Positions 1 through 7,510 of a stretch of 8,270 nucleotides of DNA are shown here, one piece after another; position 1 is the stretch's first letter; each line of letters begins with the position of its first letter. Source of the stretch: Mageeibacillus sp. UBA3708 (GTDB lineage Bacteria > Bacillota > Clostridia > Saccharofermentanales > Saccharofermentanaceae). The translations under genes and the position numbers were made by a program. The stretch is from NCBI GenBank assembly GCA_002371375.1, contig DFIB01000173.1:1-8270 (forward strand), written 5' to 3'. The notes beneath the pieces are model-generated. The model was not told the DNA's origin. It saw nothing but the letters and a program-made list of their open reading frames with translations, and did no database searches.

Positions 1-3000
1 TCCACGCCGTCCATACCGGGCATCATATGATCCATGAATATCAGGTCATATCTCTTGGCCGATGCCATCTTAATGCTTTCCTTACCGCTCGCAGCAAGAT
101 CCGGAGTTATTCCATACAGCTTAAGAAGCCCTGATGCAACCTTGAGATTCATATCATTGTCATCGACTACCAGTATCTCGGCATTATTCACAACAATAGA
201 GCCTCTTTCCTCTGTCTCATGCACGATGCTGTTCGCGGAGTAATCACCTATCGGCGTCCGGTCTATTATCTTCTGATTGACATTGAAGTAGAACTCTGAT
301 CCCTGACCATATATACTGTCTACCTGAAGCTTGCTGTCCATCATGCCGAGAAGTCCCTGAACGATCGATACACCGAGGCCGGTACCTTCTATGTTCCTGT
401 TTTTCTCAACGTCCAGACGCTGGAAAGAAGTAAAGAGCTTATCCATATCCTCTTCCTTAATTCCGATACCGGTATCCTTTACGCTGACATGTAGATCATA
501 TTCATCATCGTTGACTGCAGCACCGGTCATCTTAAATACAATGCTTCCCTTCTGGGTGTATTTGACGGCATTCGTGAGAATATTAAGGATTATCTGCTTG
601 ATCCTTACATCATCACCGAACAGACTTGAAGGGAGTTCGGGATCCATGTCAAATACGAGCTCCAGCCCCTTGGATTCCGCTTTCTCCGCGATAAGGCTGT
701 GAAGATCACTTATCAGAGCCACCGTATAATACTTGACCGGCACGATCTCCATACGGCCTTCCTCGATCTTGGAGAAATCGAGGATTCCGTTTACCAGTTC
801 AAGCAGCGTCTTGCCGGCCGTGTTGATATTGGCAGCATATTCCTTGATCTGAGGATCATTGCAGCTCCTCAGGATCATCTCATCCATACCGATCACGGCA
901 TTGATAGGCGTTCTTATCTCATGACTCATCTGCGCAAGGAACTGTGACTTTGCCTTGCCCGCTGCTGCAGCACTCTTGGCCGATTCAGCCAGTTTGGCAT
1001 TTACGTCATTCTGCCAGTGTATGATCCTGTTGATCATGATCAATACTATGATGATACATACCAGGAACATCGTGGCAGAGAACAGCATGAACGCAATATA
1101 GTAACCGTAGACATTCCACCATTCGCTTATGATATAGACTGTAAAGCCGTTGGAACTGTTATGCTGCTTTACTCCCGTGCAAAGCTTGCCGTTGTAGTCC
1201 CTGAAGCCTATGTGTGCAAATACTTCATCAATATCACGGTATTCGGTGTCGGCGACATTGACTGATGACTTTGCATTCATCTCATAATCTTTGTTCGGGT
1301 GATTAAGGATATTACCGTTAGCGTCGACAATGAACGCATATTCATTATCCTTATATCCCTCCCCGAATATACTGATCAGTTTATCCATGAAGAAATCGAT
1401 GCCGAACACACCGAGGAACTCCTGATTCTCACCGTAGATAACGCGCGAGAATGTAATGCAGTAAGAACCTGTCTGTTCGTCCAGATAAGGAGCTGAGATA
1501 TTATAGCCTGTTTCCGATTTGATGGTATCCTTATACCACTGTCTGTCCTCAACATGCCAGTCGGAATCAGGCTGCCAGCCGTTATTCATTATGACTGTAT
1601 GCTCACTGTACGGATTTGCCATGTAGCATACGGATATATCGGAATAATTGGACGAGATATTGTCAAGCCACTTAACGCATTTATCGTAATTGCCCAGCAC
1701 CGCCGGATCGGCTTCTATTACGTTGGTGAACATGCTGAGCGTATTCTGCTGCTCGAGTGTCCATGCCATCAGCTTCGTATAATAAACATCCATATCGAGC
1801 ATCATGCTTGAAGTACCGTACATGTAGCCCAGGATAGTACTCGAGATTATGTTAAGAAGGATCGTAATAACAAAGATGATGACAATGAATACGCGCGACT
1901 TGCGTATGGTCTTCGCTATGTCTTTCTCACCTTTCTTGCTTCCTGCGTGCCTCTTCTTCTCCTGCGCGACAATATAAGCATACGACAGGAGATTATCCAG
2001 CTTTTGCGACAGAACAAGACCGGATTCTCTGATCGAGGAAATATCCTCCTTTATATCGACGCTGTTATTTATCCTTTCGGAATTACTCTTCTTGATGATA
2101 TTGTTAAGAGGTTCCTTAAGTTCCTCCGATATTCCGGAAAGAAATTCATTCTTGGATTCCAGGGCTTCTTCTGCAGCCATCCTTTTCCTGGCACTATACA
2201 CGTAGAAGTACACAGTAATCGCGAGGAGCACAACGTAAATCAGGATTATAAATACAATCTCTCTGTACGTATCTCCGTAGAGCACATCCTCGTCGATAAT
2301 CAGTATCATATACCAGCCGTTATTTGTCTCACGGCTGAATACTGTATAGTTCTCCCCGTCTATATTCTCGGTAAACCTGTCATGAAGCTTTGATGATGTT
2401 ACGCGGCTGACCATATAGCTCAGCTGAGGCAGTGTTGTGCTCACCTTGCTTCCTACAACAGACATATCGGAATATCCGACGATCTGACCCTCACCCGTGA
2501 TAATGAGGGATTTGTACTCATTTCCTCCCATCATCTTGGCGATGGAATTCTGAACTTCACTAAGCGTAAAGTCCATTGCCACGACAGTCTCCCTGTCATC
2601 GAGCATCTTGGACATCGTGTAGCACATCTGTCCCGTCATACTGTCGATATATGGCTCTGTAACATAGATCTTGCCGGCACTGTCGATCGCCCCCACATAC
2701 CACAGTCTCTCCGTGGCATGGTAGTCAGCGGGCTTATCGAAATCAGGGATTATCTCCCATCCCTTCCCTGCAATATACGTGTTGAAATTCACTTCATCAG
2801 ATCTTAAAATCTGTTCGGCTTTCTGCTCTCTTATGTACCTGTCGATCGTCTCGAGCGGCACCTTGGAATCGATGAGGAGCTGCGCACCTTCAGCGATCTT
2901 CTCGAGAGATGTCTCTGCATCCGTGAGCGTATCCTGAAGCTCCTTCTTGATGGCTTCAAGGCGCAGCGAACCGACTTCATCCGCCTGACTTATCCTGGCA

Positions 3001-3095
3001 TCGATTATCTGAGACGATGTAAATACGGCGATAAAAATGAATACCGCGAATATCACAAAGATTATTACGTAATCTGTTATCTTCAGCTTTTTCAT
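1..3095 (-). CDS. Hybrid sensor histidine kinase with tandem dCache sensors (3' end beyond the left edge)
   Basis: The frame is open from ATG 3095 to base 1 (1031 codons plus 2 bases), so the C-terminus lies outside the window. I checked the junction between the two halves (1861-2222) codon by codon and found no stop or frameshift. Order by residue: TM1 about 9-25; extracytoplasmic dCache 30-275; TM2 280-300; HisKA-like hairpin 308-372 with Glu324 where His is expected; TM3 402-422; second dCache 427-660; TM4 665-688; HisKA 712-780 with MSHEIRTP (His725); HATPase_c with N842, DTGIGI (D874) and GTGLG (904-908); receiver domain with acidic pair D978/D979 and phosphoacceptor D1022 in FMDHMMPGMDG. 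Family knowledge: ligand binding outside the cell drives autophosphorylation of His and transfer to the receiver Asp; a further receiver or HPt domain often follows. The gene starts 8 bases after the exporter stop and has no clear Shine-Dalgarno, so it probably depends on coupling. An upstream in-frame stop at 3111-3113 leaves no other ATG. Family call is secure; the ligand is inferred. Confidence 0.93.
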   Translation of the reverse strand, partial: MKKLKITDYVIIFVIFAVFIFIAVFTSSQIIDARISQADEVGSLRLEAIKKELQDTLTDAETSLEKIAEGAQLLIDSKVPLETIDRYIREQKAEQILRSDEVNFNTYIAGKGWEIIPDFDKPADYHATERLWYVGAIDSAGKIYVTEPYIDSMTGQMCYTMSKMLDDRETVVAMDFTLSEVQNSIAKMMGGNEYKSLIITGEGQIVGYSDMSVVGSKVSTTLPQLSYMVSRVTSSKLHDRFTENIDGENYTVFSRETNNGWYMILIIDEDVLYGDTYREIVFIILIYVVLLAITVYFYVYSARKRMAAEEALESKNEFLSGISEELKEPLNNIIKKSNSERINNSVDIKEDISSIRESGLVLSQKLDNLLSYAYIVAQEKKRHAGSKKGEKDIAKTIRKSRVFIVIIFVITILLNIISSTILGYMYGTSSMMLDMDVYYTKLMAWTLEQQNTLSMFTNVIEADPAVLGNYDKCVKWLDNISSNYSDISVCYMANPYSEHTVIMNNGWQPDSDWHVEDRQWYKDTIKSETGYNISAPYLDEQTGSYCITFSRVIYGENQEFLGVFGIDFFMDKLISIFGEGYKDNEYAFIVDANGNILNHPNKDYEMNAKSSVNVADTEYRDIDEVFAHIGFRDYNGKLCTGVKQHNSSNGFTVYIISEWWNVYGYYIAFMLFSATMFLVCIIIVLIMINRIIHWQNDVNAKLAESAKSAAAAGKAKSQFLAQMSHEIRTPINAVIGMDEMILRSCNDPQIKEYAANINTAGKTLLELVNGILDFSKIEEGRMEIVPVKYYTVALISDLHSLIAEKAESKGLELVFDMDPELPSSLFGDDVRIKQIILNILTNAVKYTQKGSIVFKMTGAAVNDDEYDLHVSVKDTGIGIKEEDMDKLFTSFQRLDVEKNRNIEGTGLGVSIVQGLLGMMDSKLQVDSIYGQGSEFYFNVNQKIIDRTPIGDYSANSIVHETEERGSIVVNNAEILVVDDNDMNLKVASGLLKLYGITPDLAASGKESIKMASAKRYDLIFMDHMMPGMDGV

Positions 3096-3103
3096 AAGCG
3101 ATA

Positions 3104-4459
3104 TTATACTTTAATGCCGCTTGAATTTATACAGTGAATCAGCAATCTGACCGACAACACCATCATTATCAATTCAGTAACGGGCTGTGCCCACAGCATT
3201 CCGCCTAACCCGAATGTTTTGTCGAGTATCAGCAGGAGCGGTACATACAGGAACAGCTGTCTTATGAGCGTTATTACAAATGCGTACACAGGCTTTCCCA
3301 TTGCCTGGAAAGACATTCTGCACATTGACACGGCCCCGACACAGGGCAGGATGAACATGACCGTCCTGAGAATGCGGGCACCGGTATCGATGACGGTATC
3401 CGTATCAGAGAATATATCGATAAGCTGAGGAGCAAACAAGGCAAATATGAGCATCACGAACAGCTCGGTCAGTGTTACGACTATGAGACCGGCCTTAAGG
3501 CATTTCTTCATTCTGGCATAGTTCCCTGCACCGTAGTTATACCCCATGAGAGGCTGTACGCCGGCGGCAAAGCCCTGATAGATGTAATTGCCTATTGTCA
3601 TTATCTTCTGTGCAACGCCCATTGCGGCTACGGTAAGCTCGCCATAAGCTACGGCAAGATTATTATTGACGACATAAGCAACCGACGTGAGAAGAGTCTC
3701 CAGCGATGCGGGCACTCCGACCCAGAAGATCTCCCTGAGTATACCCGCTGCCGGTCTGATATACTTGACGGAAGGAGTCAGGATAGTCTTTCGGCGGGCA
3801 TACAGATATAAGGATATCAGCATGCCTGAAGCATTGCCGATGACCGTTGCAGCCGCGGCACCCTTAACTTCCAGATCCAACGTGAATATGAATACCGGAT
3901 CAAGAATGATGTTCACTGCCGTTCCCGTGATCATTCCGGCGATCGAGTACTTAACGGAGCCTTCACTCCTCAGAAGCTGTCCAAGCGTGTAGTTACCCAT
4001 GGTAAAGACCGTACCCGTCAGTATGACGGCAACGTATTGCTTGGTGTATCCGAATGTGTTGTCACCGGCACCCAATCCCTTAACTATAAAATCTATAAGG
4101 GCAAGTCCCGCCAAAGTAAGTATAAGGCTGTTGACCAGGGTCAGAACCATACCGGCCGTTGCAGTGCGGTCAGCCAGTTCCTTCTTCCCGGCACCTATGC
4201 TTCTGCCGATCAGTGACGAAGCACCGGTCCCTACCATATTGGATACTGCGACCGTGACCATCATTACTGGATACGCCAGGTTGACCGCCGCCAGCTGATA
4301 ATCATCGCCCGTCATGCCGATAAAGAATGTATCAACAAGATTATAAAGGACCATGATAAACATGCCGGCAATAAGCGGCACTCCAAGTTTTATCACGGCT
4401 CTGTATGGATTCTCTTTACTTAGTGTGCAGATGCGTTTGTCATCATCTGATAATGCCAT
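3104..4459 (-). CDS. MATE family efflux transporter (MepA-like)
   Basis: The product is a 451-residue integral membrane protein, the usual MATE length, expected to have 12 membrane segments in two MatE halves. MATE proteins export cationic drugs, metabolites or flavins in exchange for Na+ or H+. Visible landmarks are a short cytosolic N-terminus followed by the first helix (PLIAGMFIMVLYNLVDTFFIG, about 28-48), the conserved glycine/serine stretch GTGASSLIGRSIGAGK (77-92), and a C-terminal half with FQAMGKP and the LRQ/IRQ-type helix typical of Firmicute MepA-like members. The ATG overlaps the symporter stop by one base (TAATG), which points to translational coupling. An AAGGAG lies at 4474-4479, 14 bases upstream, farther than is ideal; no other start exists before an in-frame stop. 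Gene order suggests its substrate may be tied to the amino acid taken up by the symporter or to the signal read by the kinase; the sequence does not show which substrate it carries. Confidence 0.93.
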   Translation of the reverse strand: MALSDDDKRICTLSKENPYRAVIKLGVPLIAGMFIMVLYNLVDTFFIGMTGDDYQLAAVNLAYPVMMVTVAVSNMVGTGASSLIGRSIGAGKKELADRTATAGMVLTLVNSLILTLAGLALIDFIVKGLGAGDNTFGYTKQYVAVILTGTVFTMGNYTLGQLLRSEGSVKYSIAGMITGTAVNIILDPVFIFTLDLEVKGAAAATVIGNASGMLISLYLYARRKTILTPSVKYIRPAAGILREIFWVGVPASLETLLTSVAYVVNNNLAVAYGELTVAAMGVAQKIMTIGNYIYQGFAAGVQPLMGYNYGAGNYARMKKCLKAGLIVVTLTELFVMLIFALFAPQLIDIFSDTDTVIDTGARILRTVMFILPCVGAVSMCRMSFQAMGKPVYAFVITLIRQLFLYVPLLLILDKTFGLGGMLWAQPVTELIMMVLSVRLLIHCINSSGIKV

Positions 4460-5955
4460 TACCGGGACATGATCTCCTTCTCATGGATCTCCTGTATATC
4501 ATCCAGTGCCGACAGCATCGGCTTGACATCCTTTCCTTTGATCTTCCTGTCAACATAGTTCTTGGTGATCTTCATGACGGTACCTGACAGCGCAAGAACA
4601 CCGATAAGGTTCGGGATAGCCATAAGGCCGTTAAATGTATCCGACAGATCCCATGCAAGTTCAAGGCTCATAGTGGCGCCGAAGATTATGAAAATGATGA
4701 AGATACTCTGATAGAATTTCACCGATTTTGTTCCGAAAAGGTATTCGAATCCCTTGGATCCGTACTGGCTCCATCCGAGAACCGTGGAGAATGCAAAAAA
4801 CAGTATGGCAATGGCGATAAATGCCGTTCCTGCCGAACCGAATCTTGTGGAGAACGCCTCAGCAACAAGTGCCGTAGATGACTTATCAGACAGGACCTTA
4901 CCTGTCTCAAGGTCTACGAGACCCGATGACAGAACTGCAAATGCAGTCAGCGTGCAGACGATCAGCGTATCGGCAAAAACTTCGAAGATCCCCCACATTC
5001 CCTGAACGACGGGTTCTCTGACATTGGATGCGGAGTGGACCATTACGGATGAACCCAGGCCCGCTTCATTGGAGAAAACACCTCTCTTCATACCCCACTG
5101 TACAGCCAGTGCAACACCTGATCCCACAATTCCGCCGCCTGCAGCCTTCAGTCCGAAGGCGCCTTTGAATATTGATTCAAATACGGCACCTGCCTTGTCA
5201 AAATTAGATATGAATATTATAAGTGCACCGATCACATATGCCACCGCCATGAAAGGAACCAGTGTCTCCGTGACCGTCGCGATCCTCTTGAGTCCTCCGA
5301 GGATTACAAGAGCTGCGATTACCATAAGGATCGCTCCCGTAATGTAGGGCGGAATAGTAAATGCAGATTCGATATTTGTCGCGATCGAGTTGATCTGGCT
5401 CATGTTGCCGATTCCGAATGATGCGATAACGCAGAATACCGAGAATAGTACAGCGAGCACTGCACCTATTTGCTTGAATCCCTTCCTGGAACCCAGTCCG
5501 TCTCTCAGATAATACATAGCTCCGCCGCACCACTCGTTGTGAATATTGCGGCGTCTGTAGTAGATTCCCAGAACGTTCTCCGAGAAGTTTGTCATCATGC
5601 CGAAGAAAGCAACTATCCACATCCAGAAGATCGCACCGGGACCGCCTGTTGCAATAGCTGCAGCAACGCCGGCGATATTACCCGTACCGATAGTCGCGGC
5701 AAGAGCCGTACAAAGGCTCTGGAACTGCGAAATCTGCTTGTCACTTTTATCAGTATGGGCGGTGACATGCTTGTCCTTGAATATTCCTCCGACAGTATTC
5801 TTGATCCAATGCCTGAGGTGACTTATCTGGAACCATTTGGTCAGGAATGTCATCAGAATTCCTGTACCTACCAGAAGTATCAACATGGGAAGACCCCACA
5901 CAAATCCGTTAACGGAACCGTTTATCTCCGCAATATATTCAAGGAAACTGTCCAT
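4459..5955 (-). CDS. AGCS family sodium:alanine/glycine symporter
   Basis: The product is a cytoplasmic-membrane secondary transporter of the alanine-or-glycine:cation symporter family (AlsT/DagA type), which imports small neutral amino acids with Na+. With the ATG at 5955 it has 498 residues, within the family's normal range, and about ten to eleven hydrophobic segments. The family signature ATIGTGNIAGVAAAIATGGPG begins at residue 87, followed by FWMWIVAFFGM and the GGAMYYLRDGLG segment; WGMKRGVFSNEAGLGS is the other hallmark block. A GTG at 5967 in the same frame would add four residues, but it sits one base from the AGGAGG core at 5969-5974, too close, whereas the ATG at 5955 lies 11 bases from an AGGAG register. 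It is the first gene after a strong promoter and shares a one-base stop/start overlap with the exporter. The family call is secure; alanine versus glycine or another amino acid cannot be told from sequence. Confidence 0.94.
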   Translation of the reverse strand: MDSFLEYIAEINGSVNGFVWGLPMLILLVGTGILMTFLTKWFQISHLRHWIKNTVGGIFKDKHVTAHTDKSDKQISQFQSLCTALAATIGTGNIAGVAAAIATGGPGAIFWMWIVAFFGMMTNFSENVLGIYYRRRNIHNEWCGGAMYYLRDGLGSRKGFKQIGAVLAVLFSVFCVIASFGIGNMSQINSIATNIESAFTIPPYITGAILMVIAALVILGGLKRIATVTETLVPFMAVAYVIGALIIFISNFDKAGAVFESIFKGAFGLKAAGGGIVGSGVALAVQWGMKRGVFSNEAGLGSSVMVHSASNVREPVVQGMWGIFEVFADTLIVCTLTAFAVLSSGLVDLETGKVLSDKSSTALVAEAFSTRFGSAGTAFIAIAILFFAFSTVLGWSQYGSKGFEYLFGTKSVKFYQSIFIIFIIFGATMSLELAWDLSDTFNGLMAIPNLIGVLALSGTVMKITKNYVDRKIKGKDVKPMLSALDDIQEIHEKEIMSR

Positions 5956-5966
5956 ATCCAGATACA

Positions 5967-5974
5967 CTCCTCCT
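5967..5974 (-). promoter_or_regulatory. Shine-Dalgarno of the symporter gene
   Basis: The minus strand reads AGGAGGAG. Two overlapping cores are possible. The 5' core leaves one base before the in-frame GTG at 5967 and 13 before the ATG at 5955; the 3' core (AGGAG, 5971-5967) leaves 11 bases before the ATG. The spacing therefore favours the ATG, although the spacing is at the long end. Confidence 0.75.
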
Positions 5975-5977
5975 AAT

Positions 5978-6009
5978 CATAACGGGAAAAGTATACAAGG
6001 ATAGTTATG
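5978..6009. promoter_or_regulatory. Possible operator: dyad centred on the -10 region
   Basis: CATAAC (5978-5983) and GTTATG (6004-6009) form a perfect 6-bp inverted pair. Their centre falls exactly on the palindrome GTATAC (5991-5996), so the layout is CATAAC-N7-GTATAC-N7-GTTATG. The half-sites are 26 bp apart and bracket the -10 hexamer and expected start of transcription, where a bound repressor would block initiation. The two N7 segments are not complementary, and short AT-rich dyads arise by chance, so this is tentative. Confidence 0.3.
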
Positions 6010-6019
6010 GAAGTGTCAA
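5990..6019 (-). promoter_or_regulatory. Sigma-70-type promoter of the symporter-exporter-kinase operon
   Basis: On the minus strand a perfect -35 hexamer TTGACA (6019-6014) and a 5-of-6 match to the -10 hexamer, TATACT (5995-5990), are separated by 18 bases. Initiation would fall near 5983, giving a leader of about 28 bases that contains the AGGAGG site. The promoter lies in the gap between the FAD dehydrogenase stop and the symporter start, with no comparable promoter seen inside the three-gene block. It should drive all three genes as one transcript. I saw no intrinsic terminator upstream, so readthrough from the dehydrogenase gene is also possible. Confidence 0.75.
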
Positions 6020-6028
6020 GAAAAGCCG

Positions 6029-6076
6029 TTACCTGTCGACTTTGCCGTTCAGACCTTTATTTTCCTTAAAGGACAT
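6029..6076 (-). CDS. Possible 15-residue micro-ORF
   Basis: ATG 6076 opens a 16-codon frame ending in TAA at 6029-6031 and encoding MSFKENKGLNGKVDR. GGAGAGG at 6088-6082 stands five bases before the ATG, a good ribosome-site spacing. It begins 26 bases after the FAD dehydrogenase stop and ends before the operon promoter, so it would ride on the dehydrogenase transcript. The peptide is hydrophilic and basic, with no membrane segment, and resembles nothing I recognise. Such frames occur by chance; an overlapping 13-codon frame from ATG 6089 exists as well. Confidence 0.2.
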   Translation of the reverse strand: MSFKENKGLNGKVDR

Positions 6077-6102
6077 CTTATCCTCTCCATTACTGTCATG
6101 TC

Positions 6103-7476
6103 TTACAGTTCTTCTGCTATCTTCCTTGCAACATAAACTCCGCTCGCCGAAGCATGAGACAGAGAATGTGTAACGCCAGACCCGTCTCCGATTACATAAA
6201 GACCCTTGTACTTCGTCTCGAGATTCTCATCTATGGCAACTTCCATATTGTAGAACTTAACTTCCACACCATACAGCAATGTGTCATCATTTGCCGTTCC
6301 GGGAGCGATCTTATCAAGCGCATAGATCATCTCGATTATCCCGTCGAGGATACGCTTGGGCAGCACCAGACTGAGATCTCCCGGTGTCGCCTGAAGCGTC
6401 GGCCTTACCGTACATTCCTCAAGTCTTGATGTGTTCGTCCTTCTGCCTCTCATCAGGTCACCGAATCTCTGCACGATGACACCTCCGCCGAGCATATTGG
6501 ACAGTCTCGCAATGGATTCGCCGTATCCGTTGCTGTCCTTGAACGGCACTGAGAAATGCTTGGCAACCAGCAATGCGAAATTAGTGTTCTCTGACTGCAG
6601 TTCCGGCGAATCAAAACTGTGTCCGTTAACTGTCACGATCCCGTTAGTATTCTCATTTACCACATATCCGTTCGGATTCATGCAGAATGTCCTTACACGG
6701 TCCTCGAACTTCTCTGTTCTGTATACGATCTTCGACTCGTACAATTCTGATGTAAGATGCGAGAAAACCACAGCCGGAAGCTCCACCCTGACACCGATGT
6801 CCACACGGTTGGAAAAGGTCTCGATATCAAGTTCCCTGCACACTCTCTCGATCCACTTGCTGCCTGATCTGCCCACCGAAATGATGCAGTATCTGCACGT
6901 AAGCGCCTTATCACCTGCAGTGACTTTATAACCTCCGTCCGTCACTTCCACGCCGTCAACACTAGTGTTGAAAAAGAAATCAACTTTATCCTTCAGAAGA
7001 TCAAAAATATTGCCAAGGACTTCATAATTCTTATCAGTACCCAGATGCCTTACTGACGCATCAAGGAGATGAAGCTTGTTCTCAAGACATATCTTCTTGA
7101 ACCTTGTCCCGGCCGTAGTGTATAACTTAGTTCCCTCACCGCCGTTGGCCATGTTGATCCCGTCAACATAGTTCATCAGTTCAAGTGCACACTCCTTGCC
7201 GATATGCTCATACAATGTACCGCCGAAATCATTAGTAATGTTGTATTTGCCGTCTGAGAAGGCACCGGCACCGCCAAACCCGCGCATTACGGCACAGGAT
7301 TTGCAGTTGATGCATGACTTGACCTTGACTCCGTCGATAGGACATTTGCGCTCTTCAAGAGACTTTCCGGCCTCAAAGACTGCGACTCTGGTGCCGGGAG
7401 CCTTATTAACTAACTCATACGCCGAGAAAATACCTCCGGGCCCGGCGCCGATTATTATCACATCATAATCCAGCAT
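6103..7476 (-). CDS. NAD(P)/FAD-dependent dehydrogenase (COG2509-like) with Cys cluster
   Basis: The product is a 457-residue, probably cytosolic flavoprotein. The N-terminus is a Rossmann fold: a beta strand leads into GAGPGG (10-15), and Glu35 ends the second strand where it would bind the adenine ribose of FAD. A four-cysteine group follows (Cys45, Cys55, Cys58, Cys61) and then RGFGGAGAFSDGKY (65-78), the hallmark block of the uncharacterised COG2509 dehydrogenases. The C-terminus has the second FAD contact, GLYVIGDGSGVTHSLSHA (425-442), typical of GR2-type flavoproteins. CxxCxxC spacing suggests an iron-sulfur or metal site, which is inference. The substrate of this family is not established to my knowledge. 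ATG 7476 has GAGG eight bases upstream (7488-7485). The gene stands alone between an intergenic repeat and the next operon's promoter and has no stop or frameshift. Confidence 0.88.
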   Translation of the reverse strand: MLDYDVIIIGAGPGGIFSAYELVNKAPGTRVAVFEAGKSLEERKCPIDGVKVKSCINCKSCAVMRGFGGAGAFSDGKYNITNDFGGTLYEHIGKECALELMNYVDGINMANGGEGTKLYTTAGTRFKKICLENKLHLLDASVRHLGTDKNYEVLGNIFDLLKDKVDFFFNTSVDGVEVTDGGYKVTAGDKALTCRYCIISVGRSGSKWIERVCRELDIETFSNRVDIGVRVELPAVVFSHLTSELYESKIVYRTEKFEDRVRTFCMNPNGYVVNENTNGIVTVNGHSFDSPELQSENTNFALLVAKHFSVPFKDSNGYGESIARLSNMLGGGVIVQRFGDLMRGRRTNTSRLEECTVRPTLQATPGDLSLVLPKRILDGIIEMIYALDKIAPGTANDDTLLYGVEVKFYNMEVAIDENLETKYKGLYVIGDGSGVTHSLSHASASGVYVARKIAEEL

Positions 7477-7487
7477 AACAATTACCT

Positions 7488-7507
7488 CGTATATACGCTT
7501 ATATACG
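7488..7507. promoter_or_regulatory. AT-rich dyad next to the dehydrogenase ribosome site
   Basis: CGTATATA (7488-7495) and TATATACG (7500-7507) are a perfect 8-bp inverted repeat with a 4-base spacer. It abuts, and shares one base with, the GAGG ribosome site at 7485-7488. If transcribed it could form a small AU-rich hairpin beside that site; as DNA it would sit across the likely transcription start and could be an operator. Function is inferred. Confidence 0.35.
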
Positions 7508-7510
7508 TTA

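Noticed and set aside
1860..2200. Two separate sensor kinase genes instead of one
   Set aside because: The minus frame is open across the junction with no stop, and the candidate internal Met306 lies between TM2 and the HisKA-like hairpin, an unlikely start.
34..2393. A series of plus-strand open frames of 65-148 codons
   Set aside because: They are antisense shadows of the kinase gene, with no ribosome sites or recognisable domains.
5965..5967. GTG as start of the symporter
   Set aside because: Only one base separates it from the AGGAGG core; the ATG four codons later has workable spacing.
3219..5976. Plus-strand and off-frame open frames across the two transporter genes, up to 168 codons
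   Set aside because: The minus-strand MATE and AGCS products show full family motifs over the same bases; the others are low-complexity shadows.
6020..6075. Intrinsic terminator after the dehydrogenase gene
   Set aside because: TCCTTAAAGGA has too small a loop, and the two GCCGTT copies are direct, not inverted; no hairpin with a U-tract was found.
6154..7468. Plus-strand and off-frame open frames over the dehydrogenase gene, up to 166 codons
   Set aside because: They conflict with a complete, motif-bearing FAD protein and have no support of their own.
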